From: Clostridia bacterium
Lineage (GTDB): Bacteria; Bacillota; Clostridia; Christensenellales; Aristaeellaceae
NCBI GenBank assembly: GCA_017470945.1
Contig: JAFUXH010000081.1
Span: 1-33,640, forward strand
DNA: 33,640 nucleotides
Direction: 5' to 3'
The position numbers were made by a program, and so were the translations under genes. The first letter of the stretch is position 1, and every line of letters begins with the position of its first letter. Below are positions 15,568 to 23,843 of the stretch, one piece after another. A model generated the notes under the pieces. That model saw nothing but the letters and a program-made list of their open reading frames with translations. It was not told the origin of the DNA and searched no databases.

Positions 15568-16427
15568 CGCTGAACCTGGGCAGGCTCCCCTTGCGCTTTC
15601 ACCCGCTGCTGCCCCTGGCGTGGCTGCTGACATGGCTGCTGGGCGGGCCCTCCATCCTGCCCATGCTGCTGGCGTTGGGCCTGCACGAATGTGGGCATAT
15701 CTGTATGGCGAAGGCGTGCCGCATCCCCATCGAGCGCATTGAAATCACCCCTTTCGGCGGGGTGATCAGCATGCAGGGCATTGACGGCGCGTCGCCCCGA
15801 TCCGCCTTTTTGATTGCCGCCGGCGGGCCTCTGTTCAGTGGGCTGGGCTGCCTGATTGCGCCTGTCCTGCGCGGCATCCTTCCTTTTTCGCTCGTTCAGG
15901 CCTTTGCCCGGTTCTGCCTGCTGATGCTGGTGATCAACCTGCTTCCCGCCCTGCCTCTGGACGGGGGAAGGATGCTGCGGGCTGTACTGTCCCATTTTTT
16001 GTCGGAATCCGCGGCGACCCGCTGGCTGATCCGCGCGGGCTATGCCTTCGGCGCGTGCCTGTGCGGCCTTTCGCTCCTGTTTGCCACGCGGGGGCAATTC
16101 ACCCTTTCCCCCGCCTTCGCCGGCCTGTATCTGATCTACGCCGCCGCCATGGAAGGAAAATCGGCGCCCAGTGCCTATGTGACGGCGCTGATCGCCCGGC
16201 GGCAGAAAATCGAGCGGGGCGATATCCTGCCGGTGGAATTGCTGGCCGCGGGCGGCGGCATGCCCCTGCGCCGATTGCTGGGAAGGCTCAGCGGGCGGGC
16301 CTATCACATCGTGTATGTGCTGTCCCCGGACGGGGTATCCTGCATGGGCATGCTGACTGAGGACCAGCTGTGCGAAAACGCCTTGCAATCCCCCGAGCGC
16401 GCGTTGGCCGAATGCGTAAAAAAATGA
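15564..16427 (+). CDS. spoIVFB: SpoIVFB-like M50 intramembrane metalloprotease
   Basis: 287 residues. Site-2-type zinc protease that, in Bacillus, cleaves pro-sigma-K in the mother cell. The zinc motif is LHECGH (H41, E42, H45) and the third ligand is D133 in LLPALPLDGGRML, both in membrane helices. The conserved ITPFGGVI segment (about 61-68) and AAGGPLFSGLG follow the usual order. The C-terminal third (about 205-287) is soluble and looks like a single CBS-like unit (IVYVLSPDGVSCMGMLTEDQL). The start at 15564 overlaps the spoIVFA stop (ATGA), so translation is probably coupled. No bofA or sigK is in the window. Confidence 0.88.
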   Translation: MTLNLGRLPLRFHPLLPLAWLLTWLLGGPSILPMLLALGLHECGHICMAKACRIPIERIEITPFGGVISMQGIDGASPRSAFLIAAGGPLFSGLGCLIAPVLRGILPFSLVQAFARFCLLMLVINLLPALPLDGGRMLRAVLSHFLSESAATRWLIRAGYAFGACLCGLSLLFATRGQFTLSPAFAGLYLIYAAAMEGKSAPSAYVTALIARRQKIERGDILPVELLAAGGGMPLRRLLGRLSGRAYHIVYVLSPDGVSCMGMLTEDQLCENALQSPERALAECVKK

Positions 16428-16459
16428 CCGGGCGGTCCTTGTGCAGGCTTGCCCGGTCA
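16425..16459 (-). terminator. Intrinsic terminator of the yebC-protease operon
   Basis: TGACCGGGC and GCCCGGTCA form a perfect 9-bp stem with a 17-base loop. On the minus strand it is followed directly by seven T residues, so it ends transcription from 17329. The stem begins at the spoIVFB stop codon, so one arm also lies at that gene's 3' end. Confidence 0.85.
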
Positions 16460-16471
16460 TTGCGAAAGCGC

Positions 16472-17329
16472 TTATTTTTTCGCTTCTTTTTCGATGATGA
16501 TAAAATTGTTGAACTTCGCGGCGGCAATATCACTGTGCTTCAGCGATACCAGCCCCGGCTGGATCAGTGTTACCTTGTTGCCCTGGTTGTAGCCATTATA
16601 GGTGGTGCGGCACAGGGGATCCAGGATATACACCTGCTCGCTGTCCACATTCGCCAGGAACAGGTAATGCCCCTGGTTGGTAAACGCGCCGCCCCGGCCC
16701 GCCAGGCCCACCACGGCCTTCCCCGCCTGCACGGCCTTCCGGGCTTTGCTGTAATCGGGGGTGAAGGTCATTTGCAATCCATACACCTTCAGCAGGTCCT
16801 TCAAATATCCGGTGCCCGTCCCGGCGGCGATGGCCCGGCTGACGCTGCCGGCGGCGTTGTTGCCGGTGGCGAAATCGCCGAAGATCAGGGGAAGGAAGCG
16901 CACATAATCCCTCTCTGACGAAAGCACGTAGCGGGTGTGGCTGCGGTTGCACCGGGCCTTATTGAGCGAGCAGGAGCACAGCGAATATTCCCGCTTGGCC
17001 TGTTTGCTGATTTTGGACAGGTTCTTATCCGGCACCAGCGAAGCCACCGCCATGGCCACCGCCGTGGGGCTGCACCCGGAATCCCGGAAGGGCCGGCGGG
17101 TATTGGTGTCATCCTTTTCGTAAGTCAGATCGCCCCACAGGGAATCATTCTGGGCGTAGTAGCGCATGGGGCCCTTGCCCGGCACGTCGATCAGGCCGGA
17201 GCTGCTTTCGGGCTTGGAAAAAAACGCCTCCATATCGGTCATGGCGTCAGCAAAAGAAACATGCGCATGCCCAAACAAGGCCGCGCACACACACAGCATG
17301 GCCACGATCCTGTTCAGGTACTTGCGCAT
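16472..17329 (-). CDS. Secreted C39-like (papain-fold) cysteine peptidase
   Basis: 285 residues. A signal peptide (MRKYLNRIVAMLCVCAALFG, cleavage likely after SFA) precedes a Peptidase_C39_2-like domain. Predicted catalytic residues are C86 in FRDSGCSPTAVAMAVASL, H221 in NQGHYLFLANV and D237 in VYILDP; the oxyanion glutamine may be Q60 in RYYAQNDSLWGD. An insertion around residues 115-135 carries three cysteines (C118, C120, C127) and is unusual. The gene lies 41 bases after yebC with AGGAAG before its ATG, and the terminator at 16425-16459 ends the unit. Such proteins act outside the cell on peptides or the wall; the substrate is unknown. Confidence 0.8.
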   Translation of the reverse strand: MRKYLNRIVAMLCVCAALFGHAHVSFADAMTDMEAFFSKPESSSGLIDVPGKGPMRYYAQNDSLWGDLTYEKDDTNTRRPFRDSGCSPTAVAMAVASLVPDKNLSKISKQAKREYSLCSCSLNKARCNRSHTRYVLSSERDYVRFLPLIFGDFATGNNAAGSVSRAIAAGTGTGYLKDLLKVYGLQMTFTPDYSKARKAVQAGKAVVGLAGRGGAFTNQGHYLFLANVDSEQVYILDPLCRTTYNGYNQGNKVTLIQPGLVSLKHSDIAAAKFNNFIIIEKEAKK

Positions 17330-17370
17330 GTTTCTTCCTATTCCCGCCCCACCCCTGGGCGAATGAACGC

Positions 17371-18117
17371 TTATTCTTCCTCTTCTTCCTCGGGCAGCTC
17401 GGCGTTGTGATACACTTCGGTCACGTCGTCGTTGTCCTCCAGCATATCCAGCAGCTTCTGCACCTTGTTGAGGGTATCCTCATCCGGCAGGGCAACGGTG
17501 TTCTGCGGGATCATCTGCTTATCGGCGGACAGGAAAGCGTAGCCCGCTTTTTCCAGCTGCTCGCGCACGGCGGAAAAATCGTTGGGGGCGGTGTAGACCT
17601 CGAAGACGTCTTCCTCCACCTTCATGTCCTCCGCGCCGGCGTCCAGGGCGGTCATCATCATTTCATCTTCATCCATGCCGGGCTCCCGCTCGATCACGAT
17701 GACGCCCTTGTTGTCGAACATATAGCTCACGCTGCCGGGGGTGCCCAGGGAACCGCCGTTCTTATCAAAGATGTGGCGCACGTCGCTGGATGTGCGGTTG
17801 CGGTTATCGGTCACGATCTGGCAGATGATGGCCACGCCGCCGGGGGCATAGCCTTCATAGGTCATTTCTTCATAATTGGCGCCCGTGCCTTCACCGGCAG
17901 CCTTTTTGATGCTGCGCTGGATATTGTCGTTGGGCATGTTATTGGCCTTTGCCTTGGCGATGATATCCTTCAGCTTGCTGTTGGATTCGGGGTTGGCCCC
18001 GCCTTCGCGCACAGCGATGGCGATTTCGCGGCCGATTTTGGTGAAAATCTTGCCGCGGGCGGCGTCCGTCTTGCCTTTTTTGGCCTGAATGTTATGCCAT
18101 TTGGAATGTCCCGACAT
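17371..18117 (-). CDS. yebC: YebC/PmpR-family translation or regulatory factor
   Basis: 248 residues, normal for the family. The signature N-terminus [19 protein letters not shown] is intact, followed by the helical domain ([28 protein letters not shown]) and the two alpha/beta domains ([37 protein letters not shown]). The protein ends in a run of seven glutamates. YebC-type proteins were long annotated as transcription regulators; later work ties them to translation through difficult (proline-rich) stretches. The promoter is at 18163-18191 and GGGAGGG precedes the ATG at 18117. It is transcribed with the secreted peptidase gene. Confidence 0.96.
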   Translation of the reverse strand: MSGHSKWHNIQAKKGKTDAARGKIFTKIGREIAIAVREGGANPESNSKLKDIIAKAKANNMPNDNIQRSIKKAAGEGTGANYEEMTYEGYAPGGVAIICQIVTDNRNRTSSDVRHIFDKNGGSLGTPGSVSYMFDNKGVIVIEREPGMDEDEMMMTALDAGAEDMKVEEDVFEVYTAPNDFSAVREQLEKAGYAFLSADKQMIPQNTVALPDEDTLNKVQKLLDMLEDNDDVTEVYHNAELPEEEEEE

Positions 18118-18162
18118 GAAAAATCCCTCCCATAGGAATAAATTCTAAATAATCAACGGCTT

Positions 18163-18191
18163 ATTATAGCATAGATTCCATATCTCGTCAA
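18163..18191 (-). promoter_or_regulatory. Sigma-A promoter of yebC overlapping the upstream stop codon
   Basis: On the minus strand TTGACG (18186-18191) and TATAAT (18163-18168) are 17 bases apart. The TGA inside the -35 is the stop codon of the DinB-like gene (18188-18190), so promoter and gene end share bases. Confidence 0.82.
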
Positions 18192-18718
18192 ACCTTCACT
18201 TCATAAAAATTCGGCATGGGCGCATCAGGGTATGGGGCCGTCATATTCAGCACATAGGGCCATTTGCCCGTATCCTGGATGAGGAAGCCGTAGATTACGC
18301 CCATGTGCCGGTGCCAGTGGCGGTATTGCCCCAGGATCAGCCGGAAGCGGCTCATATCGCATCCCGGCGGGCAGGCGGCCAATTGCTCGTCCCGTAAATC
18401 AGCGACGTAGGCGTCAAGCTTTTGCCGGATCCTGTCAAAATATCCCATGATCTGATCCCGGGTCACCCCTTCCTCCTCCCCCGGCACTTGGTTGAGATCG
18501 GCCAGGTGAGCAGTGTGGAACGGTGGATCCCGGTACGCCGCGTCGTTGGGGTTGATGAACCATCGGTCCATAGAATACAGGGTGTGATACACGTATTTCC
18601 ACATGGGCAATTCGTCGTAGCGTTTTTGCCACAATTCATCCGGGATACACCGGATCAGGTTCTCCGTCTCCCATAGGGCCCTGCCCGTCAGGAAACGGAT
18701 GTCGTCGCACAGCGTCAT
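18188..18718 (-). CDS. DinB-superfamily protein
   Basis: 176 residues. Four-helix-bundle DinB/YfiT-like layout, with histidines placed to bind a divalent metal: H45 in YVYHTLYSMD and H134/H138 in QYRHWHRHMG. The N-terminal helix (FLTGRALWETENLIRCIP) and the DELWQKRYDELPMWKYVYH segment are typical. Members include thiol-dependent transferases (bacillithiol or mycothiol), but most have no known reaction, so none is assigned. The gene starts three bases after the proC stop, so it is second in a proC operon. No terminator is seen; yebC follows from its own promoter. Confidence 0.75.
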   Translation of the reverse strand: MTLCDDIRFLTGRALWETENLIRCIPDELWQKRYDELPMWKYVYHTLYSMDRWFINPNDAAYRDPPFHTAHLADLNQVPGEEEGVTRDQIMGYFDRIRQKLDAYVADLRDEQLAACPPGCDMSRFRLILGQYRHWHRHMGVIYGFLIQDTGKWPYVLNMTAPYPDAPMPNFYEVKV

Positions 18719-18721
18719 CCC

Positions 18722-19531
18722 TCACACCTTCTTTTTGACGGAGCGGGATTTCCGGATCGCCGCGTCCACCGCGTCCATGACGGCGTAGCGGAAGCCGTCC
18801 TTTTCCAGGGCCGCCACCCCTTCGATGGTGGTGCCGGCGGGGGATGTGACCATATCCTTCAATGGGCCCGGGTGCAGGCCCGTTTGCAGCGCCAATCGGG
18901 CGCTTCCCAGCAGCGCCTGGGCGGCGAAGCGCTGGGCCAGGGGCCTGGGCAGGCCGCCCCGCACACCGGCGTCGGCAAGCGCCTCCAGGAACAGGAAAGC
19001 GAATGCCGGCGAGGAGCCCGATACGCCGGTCACCGCGTCCATCAGGTTTTCCGGCACCTCCTCCGCCAGCCCCATGCAGGAAAGCAGCTTCATGGCAAAG
19101 GCCCACTGCTCATCGGTCACATATTTCCCCCGGCAGGCCGCCAGCACCCCCTCGCCCACCAGCACCGGGGTGTTGGGCATGATGCGCACGATGGGAGCCT
19201 GAGGATGCTTCACACATTCCGCCAGCATCTGCAAATCATACCCCATCACGATGGACAGGATCAGCGTGCCCGCCGGGATACAATCGGAAATTTCCTCCGT
19301 TATCTGACGAATGAATTGGGGCTTCACCGCCAGCAGCAGGCAGGGGACCTGGGCGGCCTGCCGATTGTCCTTCGTCGCAACGATCCCCAGTTCCTGAGCG
19401 GTTTGCGAAAGCAGCTGCGGATTCTTATCCGCCACCATGATTTCATCCGGCTGAAAAAAGCCCGCCTTCAGCATTTGCCGCAGCATGGCGCCGCCCATAT
19501 TGCCGCAGCCGATGATGCCCATTTTGATCAT
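18722..19531 (-). CDS. proC: Pyrroline-5-carboxylate reductase
   Basis: 269 residues from the chosen start. It catalyses the last step of proline synthesis, NAD(P)H-dependent reduction of pyrroline-5-carboxylate, in the cytoplasm. The Rossmann motif MGIIGCGNMGGAML opens the protein. VADKNPQL follows at the cofactor-selecting strand, LLAVKPQ in the middle, IVRIMPNTPVLVGEG at the substrate loop, and AVTGVSGSSPAFAFLFLEAL in the dimerisation region, all hallmarks of ProC. A start at 19540 is possible, but AAAGGG ends right at that codon, while the ATG at 19531 has the usual 9-base spacing. The promoter is at 19567-19595. The DinB-like gene follows by three bases. Confidence 0.95.
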   Translation of the reverse strand: MIKMGIIGCGNMGGAMLRQMLKAGFFQPDEIMVADKNPQLLSQTAQELGIVATKDNRQAAQVPCLLLAVKPQFIRQITEEISDCIPAGTLILSIVMGYDLQMLAECVKHPQAPIVRIMPNTPVLVGEGVLAACRGKYVTDEQWAFAMKLLSCMGLAEEVPENLMDAVTGVSGSSPAFAFLFLEALADAGVRGGLPRPLAQRFAAQALLGSARLALQTGLHPGPLKDMVTSPAGTTIEGVAALEKDGFRYAVMDAVDAAIRKSRSVKKKV

Positions 19532-19566
19532 GTTCCGCATCCCTTTCTGTGTGGATTCTTTCTGCC

Positions 19567-19595
19567 ATTATATACCCGTGGGAGCTTCCCGGCAA
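19567..19595 (-). promoter_or_regulatory. Sigma-A promoter of proC
   Basis: On the minus strand TTGCCG (19590-19595) and TATAAT (19567-19572) are 17 bases apart, about 35 bases before the proC start and divergent from the promoter at 19645-19673. Confidence 0.7.
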
Positions 19596-19644
19596 GGAAA
19601 AACCTGTACCGGCTTTGTTTTTGTGAAAAATTGCAGGCGCGCTA

Positions 19645-19673
19645 TTGAATCCCGCGTGCAAAATTTATATAAT
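19645..19673 (+). promoter_or_regulatory. Sigma-A promoter of the sugar isomerase/dehydrogenase pair
   Basis: TTGAAT (19645-19650) and TATAAT (19668-19673) are 17 bases apart, 36 bases before the ATG at 19710. AAAGGAGG at 19696-19703 gives a strong ribosome binding site. Confidence 0.8.
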
Positions 19674-19709
19674 AAATGAAATGATATTTTTACGCAAAGG
19701 AGGATCGCC

Positions 19710-20564
19710 ATGGGCAGATTTTCCATCGGCATCATTCTGGATTCCTTCCGGCTGCCCCTCCCGGAGGCGCTGGATATGACGGCGAAATTTGGCGCGCAAG
19801 GGATCCAAGTATACGCCACGCAGGGTGAAATGGCCCCGGAAAACCTTACAGGGCAAAAGCGGCGGGATTTCCTGCATCAGGTGCGGGATCGGGGGCTGGT
19901 CATTTCCGCCCTGTGCGGCGATCTGGGCCGGGGCTTTGGCAACGCTGCGCTGAACCCCGGGCTCATCGAGCGTTCAAAACGCATTCTGGATCTGGCCAAG
20001 GAGTTGGACACCGATATCGTGACCACCCACATCGGCGTGGTGCCGGGCAGCAAGGATCACCCCCGATACGCCGTGATGCAGGACGCCTGCGGCGAATTGG
20101 CGGCCTACGCCGACAGCCTGAACGCCCATTTCGCCATCGAAACGGGGCCCGAAACCTCTTTGGCCCTGCGGGCCTTCCTGGATGAATTGCATTCCACCGG
20201 CGTGGCCGTCAACCTGGACCCCGCCAACCTGGTCATGGTTACCGGGGATGATCCGGTGCAGGCGGTGCATCACCTGGCCCCCTACATCGTGCACACCCAC
20301 GCCAAGGACGGCGTCATGCTGCGCAGAACGGACCCGGAAATCATCTACGGCGTCACCAACGGCGATAACCGCACCGAAAACGGCCCGGCCTACGCCGAGG
20401 TGCCCCTGGGCCAGGGCGGCGTACCCTTCGGCCCCTACCTGGACGCTTTGACGGCGATCGGCTATCACGGCTTTTTGACCATCGAGCGGGAGGTCGGTGA
20501 AAACCCCGTTCAGGATATTGCCCTGGCGGTGGAATTTTTAAAGGAGAGGATTCAACATGGCTGA
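19710..20564 (+). CDS. Sugar phosphate isomerase/epimerase (xylose isomerase-like TIM barrel)
   Basis: 284 residues, usual for this superfamily. Metal and substrate residues line up with it: E144 in FAIETGPE, D170 in VNLDPANLVM, H195/H197 in YIVHTHAKDG and E259 in FLTIEREVG. Earlier strands include VTTHIGVVPGSKDHPRY, with a further histidine. Members interconvert or epimerise sugars, inositols or keto-sugars; the substrate cannot be read. It overlaps the following Gfo/Idh/MocA oxidoreductase by 8 bases. Such pairs commonly carry out successive oxidation and isomerisation of inositols or modified sugars, so a two-step catabolic route is likely. It has its own promoter. Confidence 0.88.
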   Translation: MGRFSIGIILDSFRLPLPEALDMTAKFGAQGIQVYATQGEMAPENLTGQKRRDFLHQVRDRGLVISALCGDLGRGFGNAALNPGLIERSKRILDLAKELDTDIVTTHIGVVPGSKDHPRYAVMQDACGELAAYADSLNAHFAIETGPETSLALRAFLDELHSTGVAVNLDPANLVMVTGDDPVQAVHHLAPYIVHTHAKDGVMLRRTDPEIIYGVTNGDNRTENGPAYAEVPLGQGGVPFGPYLDALTAIGYHGFLTIEREVGENPVQDIALAVEFLKERIQHG

Positions 20565-21630
20565 CACGATCAAGGTGGCCGTCATCGGCTGCGGCGGCAT
20601 TTCCGGCATGCATCTGGACGCATATCAGAAGAACCCCCACACGGAGATATACGCCCTGTGCGATATCGATGAAAACCAGGTGAACAAACGGGGCGAGGAA
20701 TACGGCGTTCCCGCCCAGCGGCGATTTTTGAACTTCGAAGATATGCTGGCGGCGCTGCCGGATATCGACGCGGTATCGGTGTGCACGTGGAACAGCGCCC
20801 ACGCCCCCTGCGCCATCGCCGCCCTGAAGGCCGGCAAGCACGTGCTGTGCGAAAAGCCCATGGCCCTGAACGCCCAGGAAGCCCAGGCCATGATCGAAGC
20901 CGCCCGGGCCAGCGGCAAGCTGCTGATGATCGGTTTCGTGCGCCGTTTTGGCAACGACTGCGCCATTTTGCAGGATCTGATCGATCACGATACCTTCGGG
21001 GAAATCTATTACGCGAAAGCCACCTACCTGCGCCGTAACGGCAACCCCGGCGGGTGGTTTGGGGATAAGGCCCGCTCCGGCGGCGGCCCGCTGATCGACC
21101 TGGGGGTGCACGTGATCGACCTGACCCGCTACCTGATGGGCAATCACAAGCCGGTATCGGTTTACGGCGCCACGTTCCAGAAGCTGAAGAACCGGCCCGA
21201 CGTGAAGTTAGCGGAGGGCTACAAATCCGTATCCGCCACCGATCACGACCTGTGCGACGTGGAGGACGCGGTGACCGCCCTGATCCGCTTTGACAACGGC
21301 AGCGTGATTTCGGTGGAGGCCAGTTTTACCCTGAACCTGGAAAAGGACAAGGGAGATATCGATTTTTTCGGCACCAAGGCCGGGGCCAAGCTGGACCCGG
21401 AATTGCACGTATACGCCACCATGAACGGCTATATGACCAACATCGACCTGGCTGCCCGCACGGCCCTGAGCTTCGACGGCCTGTTTGCCAACGAAATCAA
21501 TCATTTCGTCGATTGCGTGCGGTTGGGCATCCCCTGCAAAAACCCCGCCGAGGATGGGCTGGCCCTGATGCGCATCCTGGACGGTATTTACGAATCCGCC
21601 CGCACGGGGCACGAGGTGATCCTCGTTTAA
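20557..21630 (+). CDS. Gfo/Idh/MocA-family oxidoreductase
   Basis: 357 residues. The N-terminal Rossmann domain has AVIGCGGISGMHLDAY (about 6-21), ALCDIDENQ at the cofactor-selecting strand, and the family signature HVLCEKPMALNAQEAQAM (about 94-111), whose EKP lysine is catalytic. The C-terminal alpha/beta domain includes GGGPLIDLGVHVIDLTRYL (about 171-189), with the aspartate and histidine that complete the active site. Members oxidise a sugar or inositol hydroxyl with NAD(P). GGAGAGG precedes the ATG, which sits in the end of the isomerase gene. A strong terminator follows. Family certain, substrate not. Confidence 0.93.
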   Translation: MADTIKVAVIGCGGISGMHLDAYQKNPHTEIYALCDIDENQVNKRGEEYGVPAQRRFLNFEDMLAALPDIDAVSVCTWNSAHAPCAIAALKAGKHVLCEKPMALNAQEAQAMIEAARASGKLLMIGFVRRFGNDCAILQDLIDHDTFGEIYYAKATYLRRNGNPGGWFGDKARSGGGPLIDLGVHVIDLTRYLMGNHKPVSVYGATFQKLKNRPDVKLAEGYKSVSATDHDLCDVEDAVTALIRFDNGSVISVEASFTLNLEKDKGDIDFFGTKAGAKLDPELHVYATMNGYMTNIDLAARTALSFDGLFANEINHFVDCVRLGIPCKNPAEDGLALMRILDGIYESARTGHEVILV

Positions 21631-21643
21631 CGGCCCAAAACGC

Positions 21644-21681
21644 AAAAAAAGAACGCCCGTTTTTGCGGGCGTTCTTTTTTT
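21644..21681. terminator. Bidirectional intrinsic terminator
   Basis: GAACGCCCG (21651-21659) pairs with CGGGCGTTC (21666-21674), flanked by seven A on the left and seven T on the right. It therefore works on both strands and serves the oxidoreductase (plus) and rplS (minus). Confidence 0.93.
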
Positions 21682-21684
21682 CGC

Positions 21685-22035
21685 TCAGCGGCGGCCGGCT
21701 TCCTTGATCTTGGCGGCCTTGCCCTGCAGATCACGCAGGTAATAGAGCTTCGCACGGCGCACCTTACCACGGCGGATGACCTCGATATGGTCAACGCGGG
21801 GAGAATGCAGGGGGAAAGTACGTTCCACACCGATGCCGTAAGAAACGCGGCGAACGGTGAAGGTTTCCCGGCTGCTGCCGTTGCGCTTTGCAATCACAGT
21901 ACCCTCAAACGCCTGAAGGCGTTCACGGCTGCCTTCCACAACCTTCACGAATACGCGCAGCGTATCGCCAACGTTGAATTCCGGCAGATCGGTACGGAGC
22001 TGCGCCTGTTCGATCGAACGGATGATTTCGCTCAT
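21685..22035 (-). CDS. rplS: 50S ribosomal protein bL19
   Basis: 116 residues, normal length. bL19 sits at the 30S-50S interface. Recognised by [34 protein letters not shown], the arginine-rich [19 protein letters not shown], and [24 protein letters not shown] split across the C-terminal half. The open frame extends to 22077, but AAGGAGG precedes the ATG at 22035 and the family starts [14 protein letters not shown]. In many Bacillota rplS follows rpsP-rimM-trmD; here it is alone behind its own promoter, downstream of rimI, with a strong terminator after it. Confidence 0.97.
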   Translation of the reverse strand: MSEIIRSIEQAQLRTDLPEFNVGDTLRVFVKVVEGSRERLQAFEGTVIAKRNGSSRETFTVRRVSYGIGVERTFPLHSPRVDHIEVIRRGKVRRAKLYYLRDLQGKAAKIKEAGRR

Positions 22036-22070
22036 GACGGATGTCCTCCTTCCCTCATAGACGTTCATGC

Positions 22071-22088
22071 GCGGCATTTCCTGCCCGC
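22071..22088 (-). promoter_or_regulatory. Hairpin in the rplS leader
   Basis: Within the leader of about 77 bases, GCGGGCA and TGCCGC pair with one bulged G around a GGAAA loop. Autoregulatory L19 leaders are known in Bacillota, but I cannot show that this matches their consensus. Confidence 0.3.
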
Positions 22089-22118
22089 AGCGGACCGCCC
22101 GTTTGTCACAACAGGAGC

Positions 22119-22148
22119 ATTATATCATAATCCGCCCCCGCAATGCAA
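22119..22148 (-). promoter_or_regulatory. Sigma-A promoter of rplS
   Basis: On the minus strand TTGCAT (22143-22148) and TATAAT (22119-22124) are 18 bases apart, in the 138-bp gap between rimI and rplS. Confidence 0.7.
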
Positions 22149-22173
22149 TACTTTTGCAAAATTTTTCTTGCCG

Positions 22174-22677
22174 TTATTCGCGCGCTGTTTCCGCCTCTTC
22201 AAAATCCGGATCGGCAGGGGGCATGTGCTGGCACACGAACAGAAAGGCGTCCTCCCCGTTGTCCTCGTAATATCGTTTCCGAACGCCCACATACTCAAAC
22301 CCCAGGGAGCGGTACAGGTTCTGGGCCGTTTGATTGCTCCTGCGCACCTCCAGCGTCATGTAGCTGACGCCCAGGTTGGCGGCGTACTGCATCAAGCCCG
22401 CGGTCAATTGCCGCCCAATGCCCCGGCCCCGCTTCGCTTCCGCAACGGCCACGTTGGTCACGTGGGCCTCATCCAGCACGATCCAGGCCCCGGCAAAGCC
22501 CACAATCTCCCCCGCTTCATCTTCCGCCACCAGATACCGGGCGCAGGCATTGGTCGTCATTTCCTTGATGAAATCCTCCCGCGTCCAGGGCTTGGCGAAG
22601 GTGGCCCGCTCGATGGCGTGCACGCCGTCCACATCCTGAAGGGTCATCCTGCGGATGCTTACTGCCTTGTCACACAT
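22174..22677 (-). CDS. rimI: Ribosomal-protein-alanine N-acetyltransferase-like GNAT
   Basis: 167 residues with one GNAT fold. The N-terminal VSIRRMTLQDVDGVHAIE and FAKPWTREDFIKEM are typical of RimI. AHVTNVAVAEAKRGRGIGRQ (about 71-90) contains the acetyl-CoA pyrophosphate loop RGRGIG, and YMTLEVRRSNQTAQNLYRSL (about 106-125) with GFEYVGVRKRYY completes the family pattern. RimI acetylates the N-terminus of S18 in E. coli; other targets are possible. It overlaps tsaB by 8 bases, the arrangement found across bacteria, so it is the third gene of tsaE-tsaB-rimI. The C-terminal tail (DPDFEEAETARE) is acidic and specific to this protein. Confidence 0.93.
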   Translation of the reverse strand: MCDKAVSIRRMTLQDVDGVHAIERATFAKPWTREDFIKEMTTNACARYLVAEDEAGEIVGFAGAWIVLDEAHVTNVAVAEAKRGRGIGRQLTAGLMQYAANLGVSYMTLEVRRSNQTAQNLYRSLGFEYVGVRKRYYEDNGEDAFLFVCQHMPPADPDFEEAETARE

Positions 22678-23368
22678 GGTTCATCTCCCGCAGGTTCTTT
22701 TGCCGTTCCGCCTGGGGCGGGCGCAGATACAGAGGCTTCAAATCCAGGTAGCTCACAGCCTCCCGGGTTTTTTGGGCCGCCAGGAAGGCCGCCGACGCCG
22801 GGCGCAGAAAGCTCAGGTGCGCCGGGGCGAAGCGGGCTTTCTCCCCCATCAGGGCGGCGATTTTTTCCCGGTGCACCGGCATGCCGTCCCCCAGGAACAA
22901 AAATTCATTTCCCAGCGGGGCGATGGCGTCCGCATAGTCCTCCAGCTTGATGGGCTGGTCCTCCATCAGCCGACGCAGCGTTTGCCCGGCGAAGGCGGCG
23001 CCGTATACCTGCCCCGCCCGGGCATCCTGGATGGGACAGATCACCCCGGGATAGGGCATCACCCCCGCCGCCATGCTTTCCAGCGCGTCCACGGCGATGC
23101 AGGGCTTTCCCACCCCATGGGCCAGCCCATTCACCGTGCTGACCCCGATGCGCACCCCGGTAAAGGATCCGGGGCCCACCGTGACGGCAAAGAAATCGGT
23201 CTGTTCTACGTTCAGGCCGGTATGCAAGTAGGCTTCCTCCACCATGGGCAGGATGGATTGGGAATGGGTGAAGGCGTTCACCACCATGGCCTCATAGCGG
23301 ATGACGCCGTTTTCCATCAGCGCCACCCCGGCCACGGGGCCCGACGTATCCAAGCAAAGCAAAATCAT
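22670..23368 (-). CDS. tsaB: tRNA threonylcarbamoyladenosine synthesis protein TsaB
   Basis: 232 residues. Non-catalytic ASKHA-fold partner of TsaD in making t6A at position 37 of ANN-decoding tRNAs. The N-terminal ILLCLDTSGPVAGVALM and TVGPGSFTGVRIGVSTVNG (about 63-81) are diagnostic; ICPIQDARAGQVYGAAFAG lies near the middle. It overlaps rimI downstream (8 bases) and tsaE upstream (4 bases). TsaD and TsaC are not in the window. The C-terminal part (FAPAHLSFLRPASAAFLAAQ) is as in other Bacillota TsaB proteins. Confidence 0.95.
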   Translation of the reverse strand: MILLCLDTSGPVAGVALMENGVIRYEAMVVNAFTHSQSILPMVEEAYLHTGLNVEQTDFFAVTVGPGSFTGVRIGVSTVNGLAHGVGKPCIAVDALESMAAGVMPYPGVICPIQDARAGQVYGAAFAGQTLRRLMEDQPIKLEDYADAIAPLGNEFLFLGDGMPVHREKIAALMGEKARFAPAHLSFLRPASAAFLAAQKTREAVSYLDLKPLYLRPPQAERQKNLREMNHV

Positions 23369-23814
23369 GCGAATATTTCCTCTCCAAAGGGAAAGCCGCC
23401 CAGGGGGATGAGGCGAATTTCCCTGCTTTCTTCATCGATTGCGCGGATTTCGATCCGCAAGGCCCTATTCGGCACGTACTCCGGCGCCTGCTGATACCAT
23501 TCGATCAGGGCGACGCCGTCGCCGCCGATCTGCTCCTCCATGCCCATTTCCCCGATTTCCGCGGGATCGATAATGCGGTACCAGTCGAAATGATACAGGG
23601 GGATCCGGCCCTCGTCATAGGCGTTCAGGATGGTGAAGGACGGGCTGGGCACCGGGCCTGTGATGCCAAGGCCCCTTGCTACGCCCCGGGCCAATTCGCT
23701 TTTCCCGGCCCCCAGATCACCCTGCAGAAGCACCGTATCCCCCGGCCGCAAAAAGCGCGCCAGCGTTTGCCCCAGCGCCCGGGTTTCCTGGGCGGAATGG
23801 GAAATGACGCTCAT
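23365..23814 (-). CDS. tsaE: tRNA threonylcarbamoyladenosine biosynthesis ATPase TsaE
   Basis: 149 residues, normal. P-loop ATPase that drives turnover of the TsaBD complex in t6A synthesis. The Walker A is GDLGAGKSE at residues 32-40, followed by the family motifs VPSPSFTILNAY and LYHFDWYRI and the conserved ALIEWYQ. It is the first gene of the tsaE-tsaB-rimI operon, behind a strong promoter at 23844-23873, with AAAGGAGGGG before the ATG at 23814. Confidence 0.96.
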   Translation of the reverse strand: MSVISHSAQETRALGQTLARFLRPGDTVLLQGDLGAGKSELARGVARGLGITGPVPSPSFTILNAYDEGRIPLYHFDWYRIIDPAEIGEMGMEEQIGGDGVALIEWYQQAPEYVPNRALRIEIRAIDEESREIRLIPLGGFPFGEEIFA

Positions 23815-23843
23815 GAAACCCCTCCTTTCACATTCGTTCCTGC

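Noticed and set aside
16459-16475. GAAAGCGCTT resembling a CcpA (cre) site
   Set aside because: It lies past the 3' ends of two convergent genes, away from any promoter, and lacks the full palindrome.
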